Numbered from the stretch's first letter, positions 35,344 to 44,533 are shown. The stretch is 64,000 nucleotides of DNA from Bog-473 sp963701955 (GCA_963701955.1 OY969694.1:1798001-1862000); one strand, 5' to 3'. Program-made: numbers and translations. The notes: generated by a model not told the origin, from the sequence alone.

Positions 35344-36528
35344 ATGGCTCAGCTCACCACCGCACAAGCTGCGGCGAGGCTTGGCGTCAAAGTCGAAACG
35401 GTCTACACGTACGCGAGCAAGGGACTTCTCCGAGCACATCGTCAACCAGGAACTCATCGGAGCTTCTTTGACTCTGGCGAAGTGGAAGCTCTCGCACGTC
35501 GCGGTCGTCCGAGGCGAGCGAGCAGTGCAGCGCTTATAGATTCGCAGTTATCGACATTTGGTCCGGGAGAGGTGCTCTATCGCGGACGTGACGCAGCTTC
35601 GCTCGCGACAACGAAGGCCTTCGAGCAGGTGGCACGTTGGCTCTGGACCGGCGAAGACCTGGGTTTCGATCAGCCCTGGCAGAGCGACTCCGTATTACTC
35701 ACGGGGACTCAGGACCCAAGGCACAGACTTCAAGCCGCGGTGATCCTCGCCTCGGCGAACAACGCACAAAGGGGAGATCTCTCTCCACGTTCAATCGTGG
35801 CCATTGGTCAGTCGCTGATCACCACGATGGTCCGCTCGCTCCCGCTCCAGAGCGGTACTGAAGCTCCGAGACTTGAACTCAACCCCGACGAACCGCCTTT
35901 GCCAGATACGATTTCTGGGCAGCTGTGGGTACGACTCACTGCGAAGCGAGCAGCTTCACCGCTCGTCACTGCGCTCAATGCTGCGCTTGTTCTTGTCGCC
36001 GATCACGAGCTCGTTCCTTCAACGTTGAGCGCCCGCATGGCGGCTTCCGTTCGTGCGGATCCCTACGCTGTCGTGTCCGCGGCACTGGCAACGCTCACTG
36101 GGGAACGACACGGCCGGACAAACCGTTTCGCCTACGAACTGCTTCGATCAGCAAAGACCATGGGCCCTGCCGCCGCTCTCGAACACTCACAACAAATCTA
36201 TGGGCGCTATCCTGGCTTCGGTCACTACTTCTTCAGGGAGGGCGACCCTCGAGCCAGCCTCTTGATTGAGTTGGTCAGGAAGGCGATGCCCCGGAGTTCC
36301 GTCATCAGACTCGTCGACTCAGTGGTGTCGACAGCTCGACGACGCACTCGCCTGCAGCCGAACATGGATCTCGCCCTCGCGACGCTGACTCTGGCCACCC
36401 GCATGGCGCCCTACGCCGGCGAAGCAATACTGATTGTGGGTCGGACAGCTGGCTGGCTGGCTCATGCTCTTGAGGAGTACAACGAGCAACCGGTCCGCTT
36501 CCGTTCCCGGTCGACTCGAACTCTGTAG
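35344..36528 (+). CDS. Citrate synthase-like protein with N-terminal HTH domain
   Basis: This 394-residue protein begins with an HTH of the MerR/excisionase type (LTTAQAAARLGVKVETVYTYASKGLL) and continues as a citrate synthase: catalytic His in GERHGRTN, His in GFGHYFFREGDPRAS, and Asp in NMDLAL, with a C-terminal GRTAGWLAHALEEY. All three catalytic residues are kept, so it should condense acyl-CoA with an oxo-acid. ATG 35344 has no ribosome-binding site in the last 25 bases; it may be leaderless. The divergent PrpD-like gene suggests a (methyl)citrate-type pathway. Confidence 0.88.
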   Translation: MAQLTTAQAAARLGVKVETVYTYASKGLLRAHRQPGTHRSFFDSGEVEALARRGRPRRASSAALIDSQLSTFGPGEVLYRGRDAASLATTKAFEQVARWLWTGEDLGFDQPWQSDSVLLTGTQDPRHRLQAAVILASANNAQRGDLSPRSIVAIGQSLITTMVRSLPLQSGTEAPRLELNPDEPPLPDTISGQLWVRLTAKRAASPLVTALNAALVLVADHELVPSTLSARMAASVRADPYAVVSAALATLTGERHGRTNRFAYELLRSAKTMGPAAALEHSQQIYGRYPGFGHYFFREGDPRASLLIELVRKAMPRSSVIRLVDSVVSTARRRTRLQPNMDLALATLTLATRMAPYAGEAILIVGRTAGWLAHALEEYNEQPVRFRSRSTRTL

Positions 36529-36768
36529 GGCCTGCTCAGGACGCCTTCAACGGACTGCAAAGCCGAACTAGACAACTCGGAGCGGCCTCCGGAGCCGGTA
36601 GCGCAGATTCGAGCTGCCGATGGTGTCTCAGCATTTGAGGATCGGCCTTCTGCGGCCAACCGTTGAGTTGGGATTTTTCGGGTCAAAGGCCCATCCGCGG
36701 CGGTACCGTCTGGGTCCAGACGAGAAGCCGAGTCGAGGCGGGACAGCTACGCCAGGAAATGAGGAACT

Positions 36769-38055
36769 ATGGACCAACCAATCATCGACCAGATAACGAT
36801 CGATCCCGCAGCAACCAGAGGGTACACGCGCAGCCCAGAGCTTCAGAGCCAGTTCGATGCCGCTGCCAAACGCTTGCTTAATCTCGATGCTTGGAGGACC
36901 GAACACGGAGACGCTCCTCCCGGTGCGCCGGAGCTCCGGTGCGATCTCGCGCTTGAAGGCGGTGGCGTCAAAGGGATCGCGCTCGTTGGAGCTGTGTTGG
37001 CGCTCGATGAGGCCGGCTACAAGATCCAGCGGGTGGCGGGTACGAGCGCTGGCGCCATTGCCGCCACTTTGATCGCTGCCATCGTCCAGCGTGGGAAGCC
37101 GATGGTCGACCTCAAGCGCTACCTCGACACCATGGAGTTCGCCAAGTTCATGCCCGAGGGCAAGATCCACGAATTCTTGGATCGGATTGGACACCGAATG
37201 GGTGAACTGACCGCCGACTTCTCGATCCTGCTCACCCGCATGGGACTGTATCCGGGAACCTATCTCTACGACTGGCTCGGGCCCATCCTAAAGGAGCTTG
37301 ACGCCGAGACCTTCGGCAAGCTCCGGATCACCCAGGCGGACGATCCGGGTATGAGCCTTCCAATCGAGCGCCAGTTCCGTCTCCTCGTGCATACATCGGA
37401 CGTCACTCGGCGAGTCCTTGCGCGCCTGCCCTGGGATTGCAACCGTTACGGCAAGCAGCCTGACTACATGGCCGTCGCAGACGCCGTCAGGGCCTCGATG
37501 TCCATCCCGTTCTTCTTTGAGCCCTTCAAGTTCGACGCGACCGAGGCGACGGTGAACATTCCAATGCCCGGCGGCCGTACGGCGGCTCAGCGCTATGCGG
37601 GCGGCACGGTCACCTGGGTCGACGGCGGAATGCTCCGAAACTTTCCCATCACTGCCTTCGACCGTATGGACGGTAGGCCGCCTCGTTGGCCAACCATCGG
37701 CATCAAGCTCAATAGTTTCGACGCCGATTCCGGCTCGACGACTGCCTGTGCGCACACGCTGGGCCTGGCCGCCGACTGCGTGCAGACCATGATGAACGAA
37801 TGGGACGCCTACGCCACCGAGTCAGCTACGGCGGCTCGGACGATCTTCATTAACAACGATGGGATTACCGCTACGCAGTTCGATCTCGACAAGGCCCAAC
37901 AAGACAGCCTCTTCAGAAACGGGGTTGCCGCGGCCACAGAATTCATCATCGATATGGGGCGGCTCGGCTACGTACCAAAGGATGCCGCCCAAGGACTCCA
38001 ACTCGCCCAGCTCCGCGTGGCCCTAACGGCTGCGGCACCACCTCCGTCTCCATGA
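36769..38055 (+). CDS. Patatin-like phospholipase
   Basis: This 428-residue protein has the patatin signature: oxyanion loop GGGVKG (64-69), nucleophile GTSAG (Ser93) and the catalytic Asp in VDGG (285-287), so an active Ser-Asp lipase is expected. No signal peptide or membrane segment is seen, and an approximately 60-residue N-terminal leader precedes the fold. Stand-alone patatins serve in lipid turnover, while island-borne ones can be anti-phage effectors; no cyclase or sensor gene adjoins it. ATG 36769 has GAGGAA at good spacing. It is the last intact gene before the integrase remnant. Confidence 0.9.
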   Translation: MDQPIIDQITIDPAATRGYTRSPELQSQFDAAAKRLLNLDAWRTEHGDAPPGAPELRCDLALEGGGVKGIALVGAVLALDEAGYKIQRVAGTSAGAIAATLIAAIVQRGKPMVDLKRYLDTMEFAKFMPEGKIHEFLDRIGHRMGELTADFSILLTRMGLYPGTYLYDWLGPILKELDAETFGKLRITQADDPGMSLPIERQFRLLVHTSDVTRRVLARLPWDCNRYGKQPDYMAVADAVRASMSIPFFFEPFKFDATEATVNIPMPGGRTAAQRYAGGTVTWVDGGMLRNFPITAFDRMDGRPPRWPTIGIKLNSFDADSGSTTACAHTLGLAADCVQTMMNEWDAYATESATAARTIFINNDGITATQFDLDKAQQDSLFRNGVAAATEFIIDMGRLGYVPKDAAQGLQLAQLRVALTAAAPPPSP

Positions 38056-38059
38056 TGCG

Positions 38060-38584
38060 ACATTTCTTGCTGAGCCTTCGATCTTGAGGCGCGGAAGGGA
38101 CCGACTCGGGGAATCGATCGCCACCCACTGCGAGGTCCTACTCCCCGAGCAGCTCTCGGCACGGACCCTTAGCACCCGTCGAATGGTGGCCGGGGCATAG
38201 GGCCCTCGGGAACGTCCCATCTGGAGGAGCTGGCGGTAGGCGCGATCGAGATCAGTCGGAGTGAGCTTGGCGACCTTGATGGACCCGAGGAGAGGGACGA
38301 TCGGATCCTCGATATACATCCGAGTCGTCTCGACTGTTTTCGGAGAGAAGCTCGGCGTTGCATGAGCAAGCCGCTCCCGGCAGAGATCCCCGACGGTCCC
38401 CTTTCCGGTGGACACGACCGGGAGGCTGTCAACCCACCATGGCCGCCAAGACCTTTGACGCCTCACGCTTCGTGCCGCGCACAGTGCCTTCCACGGAGAC
38501 CTTGCGCCCGGTGACCCGGATCACGGCCGGCGTAGACCCGGAGGTCCAGGACCGCTCACCTCGCTGGCGCATTGAGCCGGGCAT
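38060..38584 (-). pseudogene. Tyrosine integrase remnant beside tRNA-Glu
   Basis: The minus strand reads, in successive frames, GSMRQRGERSW with a DLRVYAGRDP piece, VTGRKVSVEGTVRGTKREA (AP2/Arm-type DNA-binding domain), then GTVGDLCRERLAHATPSFSPKT and LTPTDLDRAYRQLL (SAM-like core-binding domain), then decayed text. At least three frameshifts are visible and the whole catalytic domain with the Arg-His-Arg-Tyr residues is missing. It lies 126 bases from the 3-prime end of tRNA-Glu, the usual geometry of a tRNA-targeted element. Confidence 0.8.
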
Positions 38585-38709
38585 CCGCTGCCTCCACCCT
38601 GTCCGTGTGCTGTGCCCCCCTTTATCTGAATGGTTGGGCAAAAGGGGGCAACCAGCTTGTGATGCCGGGTTCAGATGGCGGATTAGCACTCTGAACTGGT
38701 CTTTCTTTG

Positions 38710-38782
38710 CAGCCCCAACGGGATTCGAACCCGTGTCGCCACCTTGAGAGGGTGGTGTCCTAGGCCTCTAGACGATGGGGCC
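38710..38782 (-). tRNA. tRNA-Glu (anticodon CUC)
   Basis: A 73-base cloverleaf: acceptor 5-prime GGCCCCA pairs with TGGGGCT (one G-U), D arm GTCTAGAGGCCTAGGAC, anticodon stem CCACC/GGTGG with loop CTCTCAA giving CUC, and T arm GGGTTCGAATCCC. No 3-prime CCA is encoded. It is transcribed with tRNA-Gln just upstream. Its 3-prime half is next to the integrase remnant and is the probable insertion site of the left-hand island. Confidence 0.95.
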
Positions 38783-38821
38783 GTGCGGAGGTCTCCATCT
38801 CGGGGATGGTCGCCGCCGGTG

Positions 38822-38893
38822 CTCGGGGGGAAGGACTCGAACCCTCAATAACTGGACCAGAACCAGTCGTGTTGCCGATTACACCACCCCCGA
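38822..38893 (-). tRNA. tRNA-Gln (anticodon CUG)
   Basis: A 72-base cloverleaf: acceptor TCGGGGG pairs with CCCCCGA, D arm GTGTAATCGGCAACAC, anticodon stem ACTGG/CCAGT with loop TTCTGGT giving CUG, and T arm with GGTTCGAGTCC. A TAATCT -10-like box lies on the minus strand at 38913-38908, about 15 bases upstream. It is followed by tRNA-Glu 39 bases on. CCA is not encoded. Confidence 0.95.
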
Positions 38894-39056
38894 ATGGGTG
38901 ACGGCTCAGATTAGCCGAGCGGCCTTCCGCCCCAGGTCGGCCCACCGGCGCCGCCAGGCTCGGGGCCACGACAAACCGGCGCGTCTCGGGTGGCATGATG
39001 CGGCGCCCGGAGTCACCCCTGTTCAGGGTCTGACCGAGGTGGTGGAGAGGAGAGGC

Positions 39057-39554
39057 ATGCGCAGGTCGTCCAGGGCTGCGGTCGCCGGATGCAGCGGATG
39101 CCTGGCCGCCCTGGCCATGACTCCCCTGGTGGATGCTTCGACGGCCGCCGCCGGACAGGCAGCGACGCCGGGCATCACGGCCCGGGTCACGCCGAGCAAT
39201 GGCCTCGTCGGCGGCCAGACGATCACCGTCACCGGGCGGGGCTTGGGAAAGCCTCCGCCCAAGGACGCACCGGTGTGGTTCGTCACTGAGTGCACGTCGA
39301 GCGTGCGGGGCCACATGGACCCGATGACTGACACTCCGCATTGTGATATCACCCACGCGCTGTCCCTCCGAGTCTCTCGCAACGGCACCTTCTCCGCCCG
39401 CTTCCACGTCACGACCGGCATCGTCGGGGACGGCTACTGCGGGACGCCAGGTCACGCCTCCTGCGTGATCGGAGTCGGCAACGCGCGGGGTCAGGGAACG
39501 GTCGTGCCGGTCACCTTCCTGGTTCCACCGCCCGCCGGCTCGAAAACCCCCTGA
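39057..39554 (+). CDS. Secreted neocarzinostatin-like protein
   Basis: This 165-residue protein has a signal peptide (basic RRSSRAAVAG, hydrophobic CSGCLAALAMTPLV, likely cleavage after the following Ala-rich stretch). The mature part, ITARVTPSNGLVGGQTITVTGRGL, then VTECTSSVRG, FSARFHV and CGTPGHASCVIGVGNARG, is an immunoglobulin-like fold of the neocarzinostatin/macromycin type with paired cysteines. Such domains occur in many actinobacterial secreted proteins, mostly without a chromophore. ATG 39057 follows GGAGAGGAG. Function unknown. Confidence 0.8.
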   Translation: MRRSSRAAVAGCSGCLAALAMTPLVDASTAAAGQAATPGITARVTPSNGLVGGQTITVTGRGLGKPPPKDAPVWFVTECTSSVRGHMDPMTDTPHCDITHALSLRVSRNGTFSARFHVTTGIVGDGYCGTPGHASCVIGVGNARGQGTVVPVTFLVPPPAGSKTP

Positions 39555-39582
39555 CCCCAGGACCCGGGCGGCCAAGCCGTGG

Positions 39583-40209
39583 TCAGGCCGCGTGCAGCCA
39601 TTCCAGATGGTTGAAGCCGATGATCCGACCCAAACCCACCCCGACCGCCTCCTTGGTGAAGTAGGGCACGGTGGACCACCCCTTGAGAGGTGAATGTCGG
39701 GTCGGCGTGGGTGACGGAACCAGAGAGAAGTTCGAGGCGATTGCCATGGAGCGGTCCTCGTGGAATGGGTCGGTGGTCATCAGGACGTCGTGGATGTGGT
39801 GAGCCTTGAGCACCGAGGCCGCCTCGGAAATGTTGTCGTAGCTGTCGTCGCCACCCGCTTTGAGGATGTCGGCGGCCGGAACGTGGTCCACTGCTTCGAG
39901 ATACCGTGCCCCCGACTCCGCCTCGGTGCATGCGTCCCCCGGCTGCTTGTTGCCCGTCACCATGATCAGGGGGGCGTCGCCCTGACGGAAAAGCGTGAAG
40001 GCCTCGTCGAGCCGGGCTCGCAGGTCGGGCGACGGCACGCAGTCGTACTGGGCGGCACCCATGACCAGGACCGCACCCGCCGGGTGGGGTTCGTAGCGCC
40101 GGGAGGTCAACCAGACCTGCACCAGCGTCACCCCGAAGTACAGAACGATGCCCGCCAGGACGATGATTCCGATCCGCAACGCCCAGCGGACCGGTGCGAG
40201 AAGGATCAC
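39583..40209 (-). CDS. YdcF/DUF218-like membrane protein
   Basis: This 208-residue protein has one N-terminal membrane segment (RIGIIVLAGIVLYFGVTLVQVW) and a DUF218 domain: AVLVMGAAQYD, RLDEAFTLFRQGDAPLIMVTGNKQ, then DSYDNISEAASVLKAH and VLMTTDPFHEDRSM. Members include SanA/YdcF, linked to envelope integrity. GTG 40209 overlaps the gltX stop by four bases, so it is coupled to gltX. Confidence 0.85.
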   Translation of the reverse strand: MILLAPVRWALRIGIIVLAGIVLYFGVTLVQVWLTSRRYEPHPAGAVLVMGAAQYDCVPSPDLRARLDEAFTLFRQGDAPLIMVTGNKQPGDACTEAESGARYLEAVDHVPAADILKAGGDDSYDNISEAASVLKAHHIHDVLMTTDPFHEDRSMAIASNFSLVPSPTPTRHSPLKGWSTVPYFTKEAVGVGLGRIIGFNHLEWLHAA

Positions 40210-41721
40210 GTCGCCGGAGCCAGGTGCGCCAGGGCGGCCGTCAGACGGCGGCACGTCTCGTCGCGACCGAGCACGGCCAGGGAGTCGAACAACGGGAGAC
40301 CCCGGGTCCTTCCCATCACCGCCACCCGGATCGGCGCCTGTGCCTTGCCCAGCTTGCGACCGATACCGTCGGCGATGGCCAACGTGACGGCGTGGAGCGA
40401 CTCGACGTCCCACGGGCAGGTCCGGTACGCCTCGAGCGCGTCGGTCAGAATGCCGAGCGCCGCCCCATCTCCGGCAACGGCCCTCTGCCAACTGTCGGGG
40501 TCGTCGGGAGCATCCTCAAGAAAGAGGAAGTCGACGAGATCGGCGGTCTCGCTCAGCACGGAGACCCGTTCCCGGGTCACCTCTGCCAGCGCCTCGAAGG
40601 TCGCCGCGTCGAAACGCTCGGGCGGCCATGGCGGTGGGTCGACCACCGGCGCTCCCGTGTCCGGATCGCGCCATCCACCCGGGCTCCATTTCACCCGGGA
40701 CGGGATCCACCCAGGGCTCGACCGCGCCGACGAATTCGGGCACGGACAGCGCCCGGATGTAGACGCCGTTGACGTGTAGGAGCTTCTTCGTGTCGAAGAA
40801 GGCTGGAGACCGCTGCACGTCCTCGAGGCGGAACCGCTCGATGATCTCGTCGAGCGGCACGACCTCCTCGTCGCCGGGGCTCCAGCCGAGCAGCGCGAGA
40901 TAGTTGCGAAATGCGGTGGGCAGATAACCCTGCTCCCGATACATCTCCACGGCCACGGGGTCCCGCCGCTTCGAGAGCTTCTTGCCCTGCTCGTTCACCA
41001 AGAGGGGCAGGTGGGCGTAGGTCGGCAGAGCCAGGTCGGAACCCTCTGCCGCGTTGAGCGCTCCCCAGAGCATGATCTGACGTGGCGTGGTCGGCAGCTG
41101 ATCCTCGCCTCGGATGACGTGGCTGATCGCCATGGTCCGGTCGTCGACGGCGTTGGCGAGGACGAAGAGCGGCTTCCCATTTCCCTTCACACAGATGAAG
41201 TCCTCGAGGGCCCGCTGGGGGAACTCCACCTCTCCTCGCACCAGGTCGCGCACCTGGACCACGCCTTCGTCGGGCGTACGGAAACGCAGGGCCCGCCCAT
41301 CGCCGCGAGGGAGACCCAGGTCCCGGCAGTGGCCGTCGTAACCCGGCGTCGGGTCGCCGGCCGCGGCACGTCGCTGCGTGCGCTCGTCGATCTGTTCGCG
41401 GGTGCACCCGCACGCGTAGAGCGCGCCGCTCGCCCACAGCGCTTCGATCGCATCCGAGTGCACCTCCCACATCTCCGACTGAAAGAACGGGCCCTCGTCG
41501 GGCGACATCCCGAGCCAGTCCAGCGCGCCGATGATGCCCTCGGTCCACTCGGGTCGGTTGCGCGCCTTGTCTGTGTCCTCGATACGAAGGATGAACGTGC
41601 CCTGGTGGCCCCGCACAAACAGCCAGTTGAACAGCGCTGCCCGCGCGCTCCCGACGTGGAAGTAGCCGGTCGGCGACGGGGCGAAGCGGGCGCGCGGCGA
41701 AGTGGGTACGCCGGGCGTCAG
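40206..41721 (-). CDS. gltX: Glutamyl-tRNA synthetase, frameshifted; no canonical start
   Basis: This is a GluRS of normal order: class I signature PSPTGYFHVGSARAALFNW, LRIEDTDKAR, AISHVIRGEDQ, and the KLSKRRDP loop. After WVDPVPGE the frame is lost and the C-terminal anticodon-binding part resumes in another frame (WPPERFDAATFEALAEVTRERVSVL); an extra base at the AAA run (40689-40691) would explain it. Upstream there is no ATG, GTG or TTG before the in-frame stop; only CTG 41721 with GAGGAA near it. As this enzyme is essential, sequencing error is likely for one or both oddities. It charges tRNA-Glu, encoded nearby. Confidence 0.85.
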
Positions 41722-41727
41722 TCTTCC

Positions 41728-41910
41728 TCAATTTGAGATCGCGCCGACCGGGCAGCACGAGACCGCTTCGCGCATCGGCTCGCGGAGCTCCGCGGGTGGG
41801 TGGTCGTTGAGCACGACGAGGAAGTCGCTACGGAGCTCGAAGACGTCGGGCACGATGCTCACGCACACACCGTTGCTGGCGCACTCGTCGAAGTCGACGA
41901 CGACTTTCAC
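41728..41910 (-). CDS. Ferredoxin (P450-type, single cluster)
   Basis: This 60-residue protein begins KVVVDFDECASNGVCVSIVPDVFEL and ends AVSCCPVGAISN. Cys10 and Cys16 are separated by five residues, and the last cluster Cys precedes Pro, so it is the [3Fe-4S] or variable-ligand ferredoxin type that feeds actinobacterial P450s. It ends 6 bases before the gltX start region on the same strand. It could serve the P450s in this window, but no physical link is seen. ATG 41910. Confidence 0.9.
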   Translation of the reverse strand: MKVVVDFDECASNGVCVSIVPDVFELRSDFLVVLNDHPPAELREPMREAVSCCPVGAISN

Positions 41911-41982
41911 GCGGTCCTCCTCATCGTGTCGGGATTGACCCGACGAGCATACCGGCCTGTCCCACGGTGTCCCTTGCAGGTG

Positions 41983-43515
41983 TCACCCGTCGAGATCCGA
42001 AAGGTCCACCCCCGCCAGCAGCTTCTCGAGGAAGGTCCGGTCGTGGAGGATGGGCATGTCCGAGACGAACATGCGGCCGTAGCGTTCGAAGTACATCAGC
42101 TGTTTGGCCAGCAGGAAGGTGCCCCGGTCGAAGTCCGACATGAGCCCCCCGGCCTGATCGGCCATCCTGCGTACCCTGCGCTGGGTGCGCAGTCGCCGCA
42201 CGATCGCCCGCAGACTGCGCTGGTGTGCCTCCATGCCTTGCGCCCGTGCCATCTGGAGCTGGATCGCCTGCATGATGCCCGCCAGGCTGACCTCTCCGAA
42301 GGGCCGAGTGAGCGCAGGCTCGGCGATGGACCGGAAGAATGCCGGGAGCTCCTCGTCGGACAGGCCCACGGCCACACCGATGGCCGGACCGTAGACATGG
42401 GTGATGTGCCGGGTCACCACCGGCCAGGCCTCCTCGTTTCCGAGGCCGGCCGAGAGAAGCGCCAGGAAGAACCGGTGCGTCGACGCGTCGAGCCGGCCGA
42501 CGATCCCCCAGTCGATGACCCCGATGCGCCCGTCGCGCAGGAGCATCATGTTGCCGGCGTGCACGTCGCCGTGGAACGCCCCCCAGCGGACGGTCGTGAG
42601 GAAGAAGGCGCGCATCACCTCCTCCACAAGCGGTGTCGGGTCGAATCCGAGGTCTGCCACCCGGGCCAGGTCGTCGATCGGCACCCCGTCGAAGAACTCC
42701 ATGGTGAGGACGTTGCGTCCGGAAAGCTCCGGATACGGTTCGGGCACGGCGAGGCGCGACAGGCCGAACTCGCCCTGCAGACGGCGGAAGTGCGTCATGG
42801 AGCGCGCCTCGTTACGAAGGTCCATCTCCTCACCGATCTGGACACGGAAGCTGTCCAGCAGCTGCAGGGTCGATCCGGCCATCTGGTCGCCCGTCTGGCG
42901 CACCAGGATTTCGAGGAGGGGTTGCATCAGATCGAGGTCCGTGGCCACCAAGCGCTCGATTCCTGGCCGCAGGACCTTGACCGCCACCATCCGCCCGTCG
43001 AGCAGCCGGGCGCGGTGCACGACGGCGATGGAGGCCGTGCCGACCGGACGGGGGTCGAACTCCGCGAATGCGTCGTGCAGCGACAGCCCGAGGTCTTCCT
43101 CCACCCGCTGGCGCACGTCGGAGAACGGAACGGGCGGGCCCGTGTCGAGGCAGGCCCGGAACTCGTCTGCCACCTCGTCACCGAACATGCCGGGCGACGA
43201 GGCGATGATCTGGCCGAACTTCATGAAGGTGCCACCCAGGTCGACGAAGCTCTTGCGAAGGGGTCGGGCGATCTGGGCGGCCGGCAACGCCCCCTGGCGG
43301 ATGGAGCGCAGCTGGCGGAAGGCCGTCGGGGTGAAGTGGAAGGCGACCACCTTGGCGATGGTGCGGCCCCGACGGAACAGTTCGCGGCGCGAGGGCTCCG
43401 GTAGCGAGCGTGGGTGGATCCGCGGCACGTCCTCGGTCAGGGGGCGTTGGGGCAACGGTCGCAGCGGCGGCCCGGTCCCCTCTGCGGCGTCTGCCGCGCC
43501 CCCACCTGTGCTCAC
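41983..43515 (-). CDS. AarF/UbiB-ABC1 family atypical kinase
   Basis: This is an approximately 510-residue protein. The UbiB-family motifs are present: KxGQ as GGTFMKFGQIIASSPG, the ATP-binding VAVKVLRPG, the catalytic-loop HGDVHAGNMMLL and the metal-binding GVIDWGIVGRL. UbiB/ADCK proteins bind ATP and regulate quinone or lipid metabolism without being confirmed protein kinases. GTG 43515 is chosen as the first start giving the expected domain; the open frame continues further without support. No strong membrane segment is visible at the C-terminus. Confidence 0.88.
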   Translation of the reverse strand: MSTGGGAADAAEGTGPPLRPLPQRPLTEDVPRIHPRSLPEPSRRELFRRGRTIAKVVAFHFTPTAFRQLRSIRQGALPAAQIARPLRKSFVDLGGTFMKFGQIIASSPGMFGDEVADEFRACLDTGPPVPFSDVRQRVEEDLGLSLHDAFAEFDPRPVGTASIAVVHRARLLDGRMVAVKVLRPGIERLVATDLDLMQPLLEILVRQTGDQMAGSTLQLLDSFRVQIGEEMDLRNEARSMTHFRRLQGEFGLSRLAVPEPYPELSGRNVLTMEFFDGVPIDDLARVADLGFDPTPLVEEVMRAFFLTTVRWGAFHGDVHAGNMMLLRDGRIGVIDWGIVGRLDASTHRFFLALLSAGLGNEEAWPVVTRHITHVYGPAIGVAVGLSDEELPAFFRSIAEPALTRPFGEVSLAGIMQAIQLQMARAQGMEAHQRSLRAIVRRLRTQRRVRRMADQAGGLMSDFDRGTFLLAKQLMYFERYGRMFVSDMPILHDRTFLEKLLAGVDLSDLDG

Positions 43516-43597
43516 CGGGTCAGGGTAGGCCACGGGCGCGCCGGTACAGTACGGCAGCCCGGCCCACGGGGCGGCCGGTCGAGCCCAGGAGGTGCCC

Positions 43598-44533
43598 ATG
43601 CAGACCCGGATGATCGGCTCGCTCGCCGTCAGCGTGGTCGGCCTCGGATGCAACAACTTCGGCATGCGCATCGGACGCCAGGAGAGCAGCGCCGTGGTGG
43701 GCACCGCCCTCGATGCCGGCATCACGCTCTTCGACACTGCCGACATCTACGGCGCCACGAAGAGCGAGACGTATCTCGGCGCGGCGCTCGGACCGCGCCG
43801 AGACGAGGTGGTGGTGGCCACCAAGTTCGGCATGTCCCACGGGGACCTCGAGGGGGGTGCGTCCGCCAGCTACGTGCGCAGCGCGGTCGAGGACAGCCTG
43901 ACCCGCCTGAACACCGACCGTATCGACCTCTACCAGTTGCACCTGCCGGACCCCAAGACCCCGGTGGCCGACACTCTCGGCGCGCTGGCCGAGCTGGTGA
44001 ACGAGGGCAAAGTGCGCGAGATCGGGTGCTCGAACTTCACTGCCGCGATGCTCGAGGAGGCCGCTGCCGCGACTCCGGCCGGCTCGGCCGGCTTCGTGAG
44101 TGTGCAGAACCACTACAACGTGCTTGACCGCGACCCCGAGCGCGACGGCGTCATGGAAGTGTGCGACCGCAGGGGCCTCGCCTTCCTCCCCTTCTACCCG
44201 CTGGCCAAGGGACTCCTCAGCGGAAAGTACCGTCCGGGCGAGCCTCCACCCGAGGGAACCCGCCTGGCCGCCATGGGAGATCGGGCCGCGGCGGATCTGG
44301 ACGGCGCCCGGTTGCGTCAGGTGGCGGCGCTCGAACGCCTGGCCGGGGAGCACGGCCACAGCCTGCTCGAGCTCGCCTTCGCCTGGCTGCTCTCCCGTCC
44401 CGCCGTGTCCTCCGTCATCGCCGGCGCCACCCGGCCCGAACAGGTGCTGGCCAATGTCGCCGCCGGCGTCTGGAGGCCGGGGGCCGACGTGCTCGCCGAG
44501 GTGGACGTCATCACCGGGACTGCCGCGACATAG
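43598..44533 (+). CDS. Aldo/keto reductase
   Basis: This 311-residue TIM-barrel reductase has LFDTADIYGATKSE (catalytic Asp and Tyr), VVATKFG (Lys), and YQLHLPD (His). The C-terminal SSVIAGATRPEQVLANV is the NADP-binding end. It probably reduces aldehydes or ketones with NADPH. ATG 43598 has AGGAG six bases upstream; GTG 43592 would lack space for it. The 3-prime end overlaps the convergent membrane gene by 23 bases. Confidence 0.9.
   Translation: MQTRMIGSLAVSVVGLGCNNFGMRIGRQESSAVVGTALDAGITLFDTADIYGATKSETYLGAALGPRRDEVVVATKFGMSHGDLEGGASASYVRSAVEDSLTRLNTDRIDLYQLHLPDPKTPVADTLGALAELVNEGKVREIGCSNFTAAMLEEAAAATPAGSAGFVSVQNHYNVLDRDPERDGVMEVCDRRGLAFLPFYPLAKGLLSGKYRPGEPPPEGTRLAAMGDRAAADLDGARLRQVAALERLAGEHGHSLLELAFAWLLSRPAVSSVIAGATRPEQVLANVAAGVWRPGADVLAEVDVITGTAAT

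Noticed and set aside
38610..38650. GC-rich inverted repeat TGCCCCC...TTT with AAAGGGGGCA near the tRNA genes
   Set aside because: The arms differ by one base and no T tract follows in the tRNA direction, so it was not called a terminator.
40516..41758. Arg/Gly-rich frames over gltX and other right-hand genes
   Set aside because: They are high-GC shadow frames without motifs and overlap a clear GluRS.
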